From Zygnema cylindricum (lineage: Eukaryota > Streptophyta > Zygnematophyceae > Zygnematales > Zygnemataceae), in contig JBBHKE010000098.1 in NCBI GenBank assembly GCA_037447655.1, positions 43,528-107,527 of the forward strand: a DNA stretch of 64,000 nt, given 5' to 3'. Position numbers and translations under genes: made by a program. Shown here piece by piece: positions 9,577 to 19,774 of the stretch (position 1 is the first letter of the stretch; each line of letters opens with the position of its first letter). The notes below the pieces were generated by a model. That model worked only from the letters and a program-made list of their open reading frames with translations, did not search any database and was not told the DNA's origin.

Positions 9577-11118
9577 TGTCATGCCGCATCGTGTCGGCTG
9601 CTCGCGCGCACGATATTTTGCCCGCACGCGCAATATTCAGCGCGCGCACGATATAATGCACGCACGCGCAATTTTATACATGCACACGCGATTTCATGCA
9701 TGCACGCACGATTTGATGCACGCGCGATATTATGCATGCACGCACGATTTTATGCATGCACGCACGATTTTATGCATGCACACAGGTTTTCATGTTGTTT
9801 CGTCGCACGTGCGATTTCACGTCGATTCATTTATTTTCACGTTTGGCTGTATAGTACTAATTTCGTGCGATACCTTTCATTTCGTGCGTAGGTACACGAT
9901 TTTCGAAGTATGGACGCGATATATCGTTTGGGCGACGCATCGCGATTCTGGGAATATTTCGTGCGATATGTTCCGTTTCGTGCGGTATTTATCGTTTCGT
10001 GCGTATGCACGCGATTTGGGGAGTATCGACGCGAAGTATTGTTTGGAGGCGTATCGCGATTTCCGAGCGACGCTTCGATATATCTATTTATTTAAGTCGC
10101 GAACCCATGTAGGTTCGCGCATACATGTAGTTAGGGAGGGTTTTTACCCTCGGACGGTGGATTTTGTCAGGCGTACGGCAGACGATGTTGGCCGCATATT
10201 GGCCAACATCTTAAGTAGTTTCATGCATGTAAAGTAGACTAGACGTAGGCTAATTTTGCTTCGGCCTAGCGTAGCTCTTACTTAGCCTAATTCTCAGACT
10301 TAGAGAATTTAGCTTTTGGACAAGAATTTTCTCTTGGCAGCGGAGCTTTTCTCTTGCTCTCTCTCTCTCACCGATTGCTCATGCTTTCTTTTTCTTATTG
10401 CTAGTTAGCTATAGTGGCTAGATAGGTTAAGAATATTTGCTTTTTTTGTGCCTCGCTTTTAATCCACACGGCTTCGGCCAAGTCCGGAAGGTTTCCCTCC
10501 AAATTTGTCTTTTTGGCGATTGGTGGAGTGGAGGCTTGAGGTGTGGCATCTTCTGTCAAGCAGCGCCGTTCTCCGGACAGTTGGACGGTTTGTTTGAGTG
10601 TATTTATGTGTGTGGCATTTCGGTTTTCTTGGGAAAGTGTCATTTTTGGTTAATTCCGATTTTCTTGGTTTTGGTTGGAAGTGATTATTTTGCCTCGTTG
10701 CTTTCCTTTGAGATAACTCTTGTAGAGAATACGTGGAAGACCCGAGAGCCTAGTGGCTACCTCGTGGCTTAGTATTCTTGTCCAAAATCTCTAACTTTTA
10801 AAAAGGTCTAACTTTTCAAAAGCACATATTTTAAAAAGTTTATTTCTTTAAAATAAATTAAAAATATAAAATAAAATTATTACCTTTCTTATTCAGTTTT
10901 TATTCTTATTTTTGTCTTTCCATTTTCCTTCCACTTTATCTTTCGTTTTCAGTTTTGCTTCTCAGTTTGGTGTGAGAACAAAAATCTAAAAGACAAAAAT
11001 ATATAAAAATACATTATTTTCAATATAAAATCCATCTTTTCATTTCTATATTTTCTTCCACCTATTTTTGATTTGGTTTTTTTCCGCTTGTTTTTTCTTT
11101 CTACAATTTTCATTCACA
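9577..11118 (+). mobile_element. XY-3: truncated XY element (X repeat plus start of leader)
   Basis: An X repeat runs from TGTCATGCCGCATCG (9577) to GGCTTAGT (10773). Primer-site sequence ATTCTTGTCCAAAA follows at 10774-10787, then an AT-rich leader to about 11118 that matches 13002-13200 of XY-1. The element stops where minus-strand copia c3 begins, so most of it, including coding sequence and the 3' end, is missing. Left flank is the LINE. Inside X lie the 20-bp minisatellite (about 9595-9790) and two hairpins. The predicted self-priming complement GCTTTTGGACAAGAAT lies at 10312-10327. Confidence 0.85.
10184..10210 (+). promoter_or_regulatory. Conserved hairpin in X repeat
   Basis: GATGTTGGCC and GGCCAACATC form a perfect 10-bp stem around a 7-base loop. 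The same stem occurs in the other X copies at 12397-12423 and 18076-18102, with a base change only in the loop. It lies upstream of the predicted primer complement. Its role (transcript structure, packaging or 3' end signal) is unknown. Confidence 0.6.
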
Positions 11119-11755
11119 CGTTTTAGCTGATTGATCTGAAAGAGCAACTCCTTTTATTTTACTACGATGTACCATTTTTTTTAAACTGTCATAGTTCACA
11201 TGGCCTAATATTTTATGCCACAACTCATCTGAAGATAATGCACCGGAATACAAAACATCATTTTCTTTATTATCGGGCATATCCATACGATGCATTTTGC
11301 TGGCATCTCTAGTGTCTGTGACTGCAATCTTTCTATTCTTGCTAACAACCTGCCGACCATGTTTCAAATTGACCTCAAACCCTTTACTCTCCACCAAAAA
11401 AGTTGAAAACAAATTTTTTTTTAAATCTGGGAAAGAGAGAACATTATGAAGAGTTCTCTCAATGCCTTGCCTTCCATATCAACTAGCAAAGAGACATCAC
11501 CTACTACACGTGTCTGCACAATCATACCACAAGCATATTAGATATTCTTTTTAGGTGTGGAATTTAGATTTTTGAAAATCCCCTTGTTCCAGCACATGTG
11601 TGTCAAAGCTCATGTGTCCATTATCCATCCATAGTCTTTTGCACCCTTCATTACTGCCGCCATAACAAATAAATCCTTTTCTTCCTTCTCAGAGAATGTC
11701 AGAGACTCGTCCTTGTAAGATAAAGATGCCGAGAATAGTGCATTTCCACAAATGT
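11119..11755 (-). pseudogene. Copia c3: protease / GAG-pre-integrase part
   Basis: On the minus strand this reads a protease-region segment related to WIMDT...SAHMCW (about 11590-11640). It is followed by FSTFLVESKGFEVNLKHG and the GAG-pre motif ELWHKILGHVNYDSLKKM near 11160-11230. It is closely similar to c6 and c5. The gag part of the same element resumes at 18855, because XY-1 is inserted between 11755 and 18855. The left end abuts XY-3, so integrase and RT are missing. Confidence 0.85.
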
Positions 11756-12985
11756 TGTCATGCCGCATCGTGTCGGCTGCTCGCGCGCACGTTATGATGC
11801 ACGCACGCGCGGTATTCTGCATGCACGCGCAGTATTTCTCAGGCACACGCAGTATTTCTCACGCACCCGCGGTATTTTGCACGCACGCGCGGTATTTTGT
11901 ATGCACGCGCAGTTTAAGACACGCGCGCGCGGTTTTATGCATGCACGCGCGGTTTTATGCATGCACGCGCGGTTTTATGGATACACGCACGATTTTGACA
12001 CGCGCGCATAATTTTTGTTCGCACGTGCGATTTAATTCCGATTCATATTTTCAGTTTTAGTTGAAAGGTACTTATTTCATGCGATATGTTTTATTTTCTG
12101 CGTAGGTAAAAGATTTTCAAAGTTGGATGCGAAACATCGTTTGGGCGACGAGACGCGATTTCGAGTATTTCGTGATAGACCTTTTATTTCGTGTGGCATG
12201 CTTCGATTCGTGCGTATGTACGCAATTTCGAAGTATATACGCGGAGTATCGTTTGGAGGCGCATCGCGATTTCCAGGCGAGGCTTCGATACACTATCTAT
12301 TTATTTAAGTCGCGAACCCATGTAGGTTCGCGCCCACATGTAGTTAGGGAGGGTTTATACCCTCAGACGGTGGATTCTGTCAAGCGTACGGCAGACGATG
12401 TTGGCCGCCTATTGGCCAACATCTTAAGTAGTTTCATGCATGTAAAGAAGACTAAACGTAGGCTAATTTTGCTTAGGCCTAGCGTAGATCTTACTTAGCC
12501 TAATTCTCAGACTTAGAGAATTTAGCTTTTGGACAAGAATTTTCTCTTGGCAGCGGAGCTTTTCTCTTGCTCTCTCTCTCACCGATTGCCCACGTGTCTT
12601 TCTTTTCCTTGCTAGCTAGCTGTAGAGGCTAGATAGAGTAAAACTATTCTCCTTGTTTTTCTACCCTCGTTTTTAATCCACACGGCCTAAGGCCACGTGC
12701 GGAAGGTTTCCCTCCAAAGTTTGTCTTTTGGTAGAAGTGTGGAATTGGAGATCGTGGGGGAGCACATCTGGACCTTGCTGTGCCTTCCTCGAGCATCTTA
12801 CCGGTTTGGTTGTGTGTTTGTGCCTTGTTTGTATATCGGTTGGCTTGAAAGGAGTGTATTTTTGATCGGATTTGGATTTTCCCTTGTTCCGGTTGAAATA
12901 TTTCTTGCTTTGCAGTCGTAACGAGATAACTCTTGTAGGGAATGTGATAAAGACAGAGAGCCTAGTGGCTGCCTTTTGGCTTAGC
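11756..12985 (+). repeat. XY-1 repeat X1
   Basis: The repeat is about 1230 bp and shares its whole length with 17448-18658 and 9577-10773. Its first 250 bases are a CpG-dense minisatellite with a period near 20. It contains a TATA-like CTATTTATTTAAG at about 12295-12308, the hairpin at 12397-12423 and GCTTTTGGACAAGAAT at 12525-12540. By position it supplies promoter, R and U5 functions. Confidence 0.88.
12525..12540 (+). promoter_or_regulatory. Predicted self-primer (R start) in X1
   Basis: GCTTTTGGACAAGAAT is the exact reverse complement of the 16 bases right after X1 (12986-13001). In self-priming gypsy elements such as Tf1 the transcript's own 5' end folds onto the primer site. This is the candidate segment here. 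The same sequence is in X2 at 18204-18219. Confidence 0.7.
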
Positions 12986-13001
12986 ATTCTTGTCCAAAAG
13001 C
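12986..13001 (+). promoter_or_regulatory. Predicted primer-binding site of XY-1
   Basis: ATTCTTGTCCAAAAGC sits immediately after X1, where an LTR element has its primer site. I see no tRNA 3' end match (no leading TGG), but it pairs perfectly with 12525-12540. Confidence 0.7.
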
Positions 13002-14598
13002 TGCACTTTTCAAAATCACATTTTCTCAAAGTCTATTTATAAAAAAAATATAAATTATTAAAAATAAATATTTTATTTCATAAAAATAAATATTACCTTT
13101 CATATTCAGGTTTTATTCTTGTTTTTGTCTTTCCATTTTCCTTTCACTTTACCTTTCATTTTCAGTTTTGCTTTGAAATAAAAATATTATAAAAATAATT
13201 ATATTTTCAAATTTTATTATAAAAAAACATTTTGTTTTGTTCCTTTTCTTTCTTTCTTGCAATCCTTTCTTTCTATCTTGTTGCCACTCCATTTCTAGTC
13301 TGCAGATTTAGGTCTGATTTTGTTTCAGATTTTTAGGGTTAATCTGCAGAATTAGGGTTTGGCTGCAGATTTAGGGTTTGGGGCCGCAGATTTAGGGTGT
13401 GGGCGTATTTAGGGTTTATTTTTTGAAATTCTTAACCCTAGGTCAGCATATTACCATTCATTGGTCGCATATTTTTGATTTTTACAGCCTGGAATTAGGG
13501 TTTGGGAAACCTTTTTGCCCAATTTTACCGTATTTTGTGTCTTATTTTGAATTTTTCTCAATATTCCTCATATTTCTTTCTTTTAGTGCAACTTAATTTG
13601 TTAACTAGTGGATGTTTATTTTGTTTGGGATTTGATATTTTCTTTATTTTTCTCTTATCAAATTTAATCATTAAGAAAACTTAACAAAATAAAAATATAT
13701 ACTCTATATATCAAGATTGCACGATTTAACACCTATAATTATCACCGCTTTATAGTTGGGCATAGCGTGGCATAGCGCCGATACGCTTACCCTAGCAGGA
13801 TACTAGTTGCTTTGGTGTTTAGCGGTGGTTTTTGACACGTTTATTCAGAATCGGAGCAAGTTCGATTCCAAGGAGCTCTGCGAAATCCGACTTGCCTCGA
13901 CCAAGTCCGTTTCACTTTTAGTACTCACCAGAGTATTAAAGGTGTTTGTAAGCATCACGATGCCTTGCGGGTGCAGAAGTGTTTCTTTGTAATTTGGACA
14001 CTCGTGTAGGGGTTCGGTGTGGATTGGTTCTATTACGAACCTTTCTTTTTGAGCATTTGCATTTTCCTTGTTTTCTTAGCATACTATCTGGCCGTGAGTG
14101 GCCTTGAGTTTCCTTGTGACTATCTAGATTGGATTTTCATTCATAGATCTCGCCGTGGGTGGCATTATTTAGACAATTTTCTGTCTGTGCCGCTATAGAT
14201 CTGCACCAAAAGGTGCCTGGATAGTTCTCTATTTTTTTTTATAGATCTGGCCCTTCCGCCTTGCCCTATTGTTTGTAGGGTAGAGGTTTTGGTATTCCGA
14301 CTTCTTGCTAGATCTGATCACCGGGTCTTGATAGAGACTTCGTGTGTTAGCTTGTCTTGTGTGGTTTGGCCTTCCATTTGACGTACCTCGATTAGGCCGT
14401 TCCCTTCTTTCCTAGTCGTAATCGAGGGTTTTCTCTTCGTTTATGCCCACAGATTGGGATAACTTACGTTATCAATCCGGATCTACCCGCGGCAAGACTG
14501 TTTTCCGTCCACCGTAGTTAGATCTTTCTTGTTTTTTCGAGTCTACGAACGCACCAATTTCGGTTCCGACTTCTAGATCTCCGTCAGTTCGATCAGTA
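13002..14598 (+). other. XY-1 untranslated leader
   Basis: About 1.6 kb has no long ORF. It is AT-rich at first and then holds at least five TTTAGGG/ATTAGGG motifs at 13336-13410 and 13494. Blocks homologous to the XY-2 leader on the minus strand (38560-39437) include AGGAGCTCTGC, ATCACGATGCCTTGCGGGT and repeated ATAGATCT words (14140-14250). The conservation between two divergent elements supports a real leader rather than filler. Confidence 0.75.
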
Positions 14599-16443
14599 TT
14601 GACCACAGTCTCACCATTATCCTCGATTTCCTCTAAGTCATACCTAGATAAAACTGAAGAAGAGTTTTCAGAGGAAATCTTTTCTCATCCTCTTACATTT
14701 CAATTTCCGGTTAGTCCAAATTTGGAACAACCGGTGTATCCTCCTTTTGACGACATGGCTTCCTCCTCAGAGGGATCTATGGGCAGGATGCAATTTTGTT
14801 TTTCCGGATTGAAGGATACCATGTCCTTATCTCATTTCCGCATGCTTTATCACACATAATTGAGGGACTTAACCTTCCAATATCAAGACCGGTTCGACCT
14901 TAGGGTCGCTTTCTCTCTCCTTGGTCGAAACCTTCGGGGTTCGGCTCTCACTTTATACACACGGAAGTATGAGAGTATCTGTCAAATGACAGAGCACTCT
15001 CTACCCTTTGCAAGACTTCCAGATGTTTCCAGCCAGGTAAAAATTCCCTACGAGGCAGCTATTCCAGCAATATAGGACGTTAATGGGGATGAACTATATC
15101 CAGCTATCCCGAGATTCCTCAACAGTATGCTGTGGCTGCCCAAGCGGCAGTTCCAACTAGACCGGGAGGATTAATTTTTTTACGTGACCCGCTTTCGGTC
15201 ATGTTCGATCTTCTCCAAGAAGAATATCGGATGCAAAATCTAGATCAGGTTAAGGAGTTGATGAACTTCAAACGTAGGCCGGGTGAGACTGCCCATGTTT
15301 TCCGAGCTCGAATAGAAACCCTTCGAGAAGCCTTACCGGACCTTATGTCCAATGCGGAGGCTGTCCAAAAATTCGTGGGACAGTTTCCTCCTCAATCGAA
15401 AATATTCATTCAGACTCATCTCAGTCAAACCTACGGGCTGAAATTTACCTTTGAGCAAGCGGCTGAATATGCGGTTAGGTATGAGATGCAATCGTCGTGG
15501 TGGGATGCTCATGACTATCGCGAATCTCAAGGAAACGAATTTGACCAATCCCCACCACCTTCGAGGAACCCGTGGCCTTCTAATAGGCCTCCAAAGACGC
15601 CGGCCATGGGAAACCCGCCATTTCATTCTTGAGACCGATTGTGTTTCCGATGTGGAAACACGAGGCATGATGCCCGCATGTGCCCGGATAAGTCGGCCAC
15701 ATCAACCATTGCCAGCAGAAAGGACATTACGTCCACCGTTGCCATGTTAAGGACCCTAATTTCTCTTATGAGAATCAGATTCAGAACGGTGTAATTCTTG
15801 CCCGTTTTGCCAAGCCTGTCATTCCTCCTGCCGAGACCGAGAAAGAGACGACTCCGCCTAAGATCTCTCGACGAGAGAGAGAGAAAAGGCCGAGTTACAA
15901 GTCATGATGGCCGCCATGATGAAGGAGCATTTTGTCGCCTTCATGGCCGAAATGAAACCCCAGTTCACGGGGATGGCAATGACAGTCGTCCACATGCCAT
16001 CGTTGGCCGGCCGAATCCTTCGACATTGTACTGTCTAACAACGAGCATCTACTTTTGATAATGGCTCGCCTGATCATAATCGAGACGGTAAATTACAGAA
16101 TTCCCGTATTCCACTTTCTTTCGAGAAAGTATCTCTCTCTCCTCTACCAGACACAGCTTCTTCCATAGTGGCTGAAGCAATCACCAGTTTGGATAGTACC
16201 ATACATGATGCACACCGGGTCAAGGAACGACTAAGCATTTTTTTTGCCATGGTTGATGAAGCCCCCAAGGACTCTCCCTTTCCTAACGAGGTTCCCAAAG
16301 CCTCTCCCGTTGTTGATGAGTTCGCTGCAGCCGCCGCTTTGAGAGCGTTGCAGCTGAACCATAGTTTTTCAGTTATTCAACTGGTTACCGCGGATGAGCG
16401 TCGTGACCTTGATCCTCACATCACTTTCTTGGAAAATGCTTGA
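14599..16443 (+). pseudogene. XY-1 gag
   Basis: Gag is read from about 14599 in pieces. An N-terminal acidic region and a capsid-like part carry LLQEEYRMQNLDQVKELMNF and RPGETAHVFRARIETLREAL (15190-15345), the typical plant gypsy retrotrans_gag signature. A first zinc knuckle CFRCGNTRHDARMC (about 15648-15690) and a second degraded one (QQKGHYVHRC) follow. A Met-rich linker with AAMMKEHF and TVVHMPSLAG leads to 16443. XY-2 has the same order. Stops at 14857, 15073 and elsewhere and frame changes near 15630 and 15890 show decay. Gag proteins form the particle that packages the RNA. Confidence 0.85.
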
Positions 16444-17090
16444 AAGTCCTTCTGCATTAATGGTGTTGCTCCTTATCTACCTCTCATGGATACCGGAGCC
16501 AAACCCGTGGTCGTTGGATCCGGATTTGCGCTCAAGCTTAGTCTGATAGCAGACAAGCTCCAAGCCACGGCTACTCGGCTTCTCACTTCAGCCGGTAACA
16601 CGGAGCCAGTGCTTGGAATCACCAAGGACCGGCTCACCTTTCGATTCCAAAACGGAACCGAGGGTGAGTGCGTGGAAGTTTCTGTCCGAGCATTGGTCAC
16701 CAAATGCAATGACTGCGAATGCTTAGTGGGACAGGATGTTATCTTCCGAATCGGTGGGGGAATTGATATGCATGATCAGACCTTCTCCTACCATCCCTCT
16801 AATTTTCCGAGACGCAAAATTTTCCTCCCTCTTGTCTCGGCTCATAAAGCGTTGCCCACCATGGCACATTTGGCTTCCGCTCTCCCTGCATTTTCCAGTA
16901 TCGACCTTAGGGAAGACAATTGCGACTCTCTTTTCCCAGAAAGGATCCTTCCAGCCACCCCACCTTTGCGAGATAGTTTCAGTGAGCCCGGTTTTCTCAT
17001 CGACTCGCGTCATCTCTTGAAAACCATCCACACCAAGGTCTCTCCACACATTCTCCATGTGGTGGACAACGATACTAACGAGATCTTGAG
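16444..17090 (+). pseudogene. XY-1 retropepsin-type protease
   Basis: The frame is open from 16486 and carries LPLMDTGAKPVVVGSGFALKL, with the catalytic Asp-Thr-Gly intact. ECLVGQDVIFRIGGGIDMHDQTFSY, a strongly conserved block also present in XY-2 (36190-36290), follows. Family members cut the Gag-Pol polyprotein. The frame continues without a stop into the PHD remnant at about 17095, so a deletion has joined protease directly to the PHD tail. Apart from that fusion this ORF is unbroken. Confidence 0.85.
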
Positions 17091-17094
17091 TTTG

Positions 17095-17280
17095 CAGAGG
17101 GTGTATACATGTACAGTTGGTGATCAAGGGTTCCACATGGAGTGCCTCTCTTCTCCATTATCTTTCAAACCTGCTGACCATTGCTGCCTCTATATCTGTT
17201 CCGAGCCCTCAGTTGTGTTGACCACCTCCTCTACAGGCTTAAGAGCTGGGGGGGGGGATTATTGGGTCCACTCACTGTAG
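17095..17280 (+). pseudogene. XY-1 PHD-finger remnant fused to protease
   Basis: The end of the 264-codon frame reads GVYTCTVGDQGFHMECLSSP. It aligns with the second half of the XY-2 PHD finger (CDHSNQGFHMECLVPP) and with its tail LASSSAG (here TTSSTGL). Only the central Cys and the H-x2-C part remain. The first pair and the last pair of zinc ligands are lost or altered. Its position just before the G tract matches XY-2, proving that the deletion spans DNMT to integrase. Confidence 0.75.
17247..17258 (+). promoter_or_regulatory. Polypurine tract of XY-1
   Basis: A run of ten G followed by A lies right before Y1. It is the expected plus-strand primer and occupies the same place as the G-rich tract of XY-2 (31485-31494). 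Confidence 0.75.
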
Positions 17281-17445
17281 GGGAGTATTCTTCCCCTTCT
17301 CTCTTTGATAATTTTCACCTTTATTCCTTCTCATGGTGTATATAATTTTTGTCTTTTCATATTTATTTTCGTTGTTATATATGTTTATGAGCATGACTTT
17401 GCAGGTTTTGATGTATGTTTGCTTGCTTGTCTCTCATGCACGACA
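17259..17445 (+). repeat. XY-1 repeat Y1
   Basis: About 187 bp from TTATTGGGTCCACT to CATGCACGACA. It is repeated at 18664-18854 at roughly 80 percent identity by eye. Both contain a small hairpin AGGGGA/TCCCCT. It has no counterpart upstream of X1. Confidence 0.85.
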
Positions 17446-17451
17446 GCTGTC
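17442..17451. repeat. Palindromic Y1/X2 junction
   Basis: GACAGCTGTC is a perfect 10-bp palindrome made of the element's 3' terminal GACA, two bases GC, and its 5' terminal TGTC. XY-2 has GATAGCTGTC at the same junction. Confidence 0.85.
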
Positions 17452-18658
17452 ATGCCGCATCGTGTCGGCTGCTCGCGCGCACGATATTCTGCTCGCACGC
17501 GCAATATTCGGCGCGCGCGCACAATATAATGCATGTACGCGCGATTTTATGCATGCACACGCGATTTCATGCATGGACGCACGATTTGATGCACGCGCGA
17601 TATTTCGCACGCACGCGCGATATTATGCATGCACGCACGATTTTATGCATGCACGCACAATTTTATGCATGCACACATGTTTTCATGTTGTTTCGTCGCA
17701 CGTGCGATTTCACGTCGATTCATTTATTTTCACGTTTGGCAGTATAGTATTAATTTCGTGCGATACTTTTCATTTCGTGCGTAGGTACACGATTTTCGAA
17801 GTATGGACGTGATATATCGTTTGGGCGAGGCATCACGATTCTTGGAATATTTCGTGCGATATGTTTCGTTTCGTGCGGTATTTATCGTTTCGTGCGTATG
17901 CACGCAATTTCGGAAGTATCGACGCGAAGTATCGTTTGGAGGCGTATCGCGATTTCCGAGCGACGCTTCGATATATCTATTTATTTAAGTCGCAACCCAT
18001 GTAGGTTCGCGCATAGATGTAGTTAGGGAGGGTTTTTACCCTCGGACGGTGGATTTTGTCAGTCGTACGGCAGACGATGTTGGCCGCATATTGGCCAACA
18101 TCTTAAGTAGTTTCATGCATGTAGAGTAGACTAGACGTAGGCTAATTTTGCTTCGGCCTAGCATAGCTCTGACTTAGCCTAATTCTCAGACTTAGAGAAT
18201 TTAGCTTTTGGACAAGAATTTTCTCTTGGCAGCGGAGCTTTTCTCTTGCTCTCTCTCTCACCGATTGCTCCACGTGTCTTTCTTCTTCTTGCTAGCTAGC
18301 TGTAGAGGCTAGATAGAGTAAGACTATTCTGCTTGTTTTTCTGTCCTCGTTTTTATTCCACACGGCCTAAGGCCACGTGCGAAAGGTTTCCCTCCAAAGT
18401 TTGTCTTTTGGTGGAAGTGTGAAATTGGAGATCGTGGGGGAGCACATATGGACATTGTTGTGCCTTCCTCGGGCGGCTTACCGGTTTGGGTGTGCCTTGT
18501 TTGTATTTCGGTTGGCTTAAAAAGGGTGTATTTTTGATCGGATTTGGATTTTCCCTTGTTCCGGTTGGAATATTTCTTGCTTTGCTGTCGTAACGAGATA
18601 ACTCTTGTAGGGAATGTGATAAAGACCAAAGAGCCTAGTAGCTACCTCGTGGCTTAGC
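17448..18658 (+). repeat. XY-1 repeat X2
   Basis: It is the second copy of X, with the CpG-rich minisatellite at 17465-17680, hairpin 18076-18102, self-primer complement 18204-18219 and end GGCTTAGC. Five bases (ATTAG) separate it from Y2. Confidence 0.88.
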
Positions 18659-18663
18659 ATTAG

Positions 18664-18854
18664 TTATTCGGTCCACTTCACTCTAGGGGAGTATTCTTCC
18701 CCTTTTTCTCTTTGGGTCATTTCCCCTTTTATCGTTTCTCATGGTGTATACGTTTTTCTCTTTCTCATTCATTTTTCGTTTGAATATATGGTTGTCCACA
18801 TGACTTTGCTGGTTGTGATGCATGTTTGCTCTTTCTGGTCTCTCATGCACGACA
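18664..18854 (+). repeat. XY-1 repeat Y2 and element 3' terminus
   Basis: It runs from TTATTCGGTCCACT to GCACGACA. It ends at the target duplication ATGT (18855-18858), beyond which copia c3 resumes. Confidence 0.88.
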
Positions 18855-19757
18855 ATGTAGATCCACTAAAGCCTTGATTTAACTGCTATGTTGCCATCCA
18901 GGCCTGTACAAACCTGTTTCGTTAGCTCTCTTAAGCATAGGGCAGAACTTATATCCATGACATTTTTCATTACAATAAAAACAAGCACTGAAAGACTATC
19001 TATTCCCTCTCGGATTAAACTGTTTAAAAAGATTCTGGTACTGATTAAACTAACTTCTTTGCTGATTAAAAATATTTCTTTACTGATTAAACTAAGCTTG
19101 TTTGTCAAAGTCTGACTTAAAGACCTCTACCTGCTTTTCTGCACTAAGAATTTTTAGAATCAGCCTCATTCTCTAATATCAAATTACTAGCTAAGTGTAA
19201 AGTCCAACTAGCTTTATCTTTCTGTTTCAGCGTATCATACGTTGCTTTCATAGTATTAGGAAAACCCATCATTAACAATGCAGCCTACTGAAGCTAAGGG
19301 AATGATCCACCTGCACGAGCATGAGAGTCTATTAGAATTCGAAACTTGTTACCATATTTGGCCATTGAGTCGCCCGTGAATTTATAGTCCCACATTTGTC
19401 CAGCCAAAATAGTTCTTTTTGGACCTTAGCCTTTTCGTAATCATCTTTAAAAGACCTCCAGATATCGATCGCCTTTTTCATTTTTATTCGAGACATAGCC
19501 AATTCTTATGAGATACACAATTTTAGATTAGATTGAGCTTGCAAATTTTTCTTTGACCAAGATGCATTTGTTTCCGCTAGGGAGCCATCCAAAATATCCA
19601 AAAGGTTAACATTTTCCAAGTGTGTTTGCAACATATCTGCCCAATAAATATATTTTTCTCCGGAGAAGATCGGAATTCTTGATGACAGGCCCATAACCTG
19701 TTGTTCCACGACCACTAGAGCAGGTGAAGCAACAACAGTAGTAGTAGAAGTAGACAT
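18855..19757 (-). pseudogene. Copia c3: gag
   Basis: The minus-strand start MSTSTTTVVASP is at 19757. It is followed by GLSSRIPIFSGEKYIYWADM, as in c5 and c6, and a Lys-rich, damaged middle. Near 18960-19000 a knuckle of the form CFYCNEK(G/C)H... is recognisable by comparison with c6. The 3' part continues at 11755, beyond the inserted XY-1. Gag stops and frameshifts (for example around 19500) show it is dead. Confidence 0.82.
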
Positions 19758-19774
19758 AATTCACTCACAGGAGC

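Larger units (their letters stand above)
11756..18854 (+). mobile_element. XY-1: permuted Ty3/gypsy element, gag-pro-PHD derivative
   Basis: The element starts TGTCATGCC and ends GCACGACA. It is flanked by ATGT on both sides (11752-11755 and 18855-18858) and interrupts one copia frame, which rejoins cleanly when it is removed. Internal order is X1 (11756-12985), primer site, long leader, gag, protease, PHD tail, G tract, Y1, X2, Y2. The 5' end has X only, while the 3' end has Y-X-Y. Compared with XY-2 it lacks methyltransferase, reverse transcriptase, RNase H and integrase, so any movement needed enzymes from a relative. The sub-features below give the detail. Confidence 0.9.
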
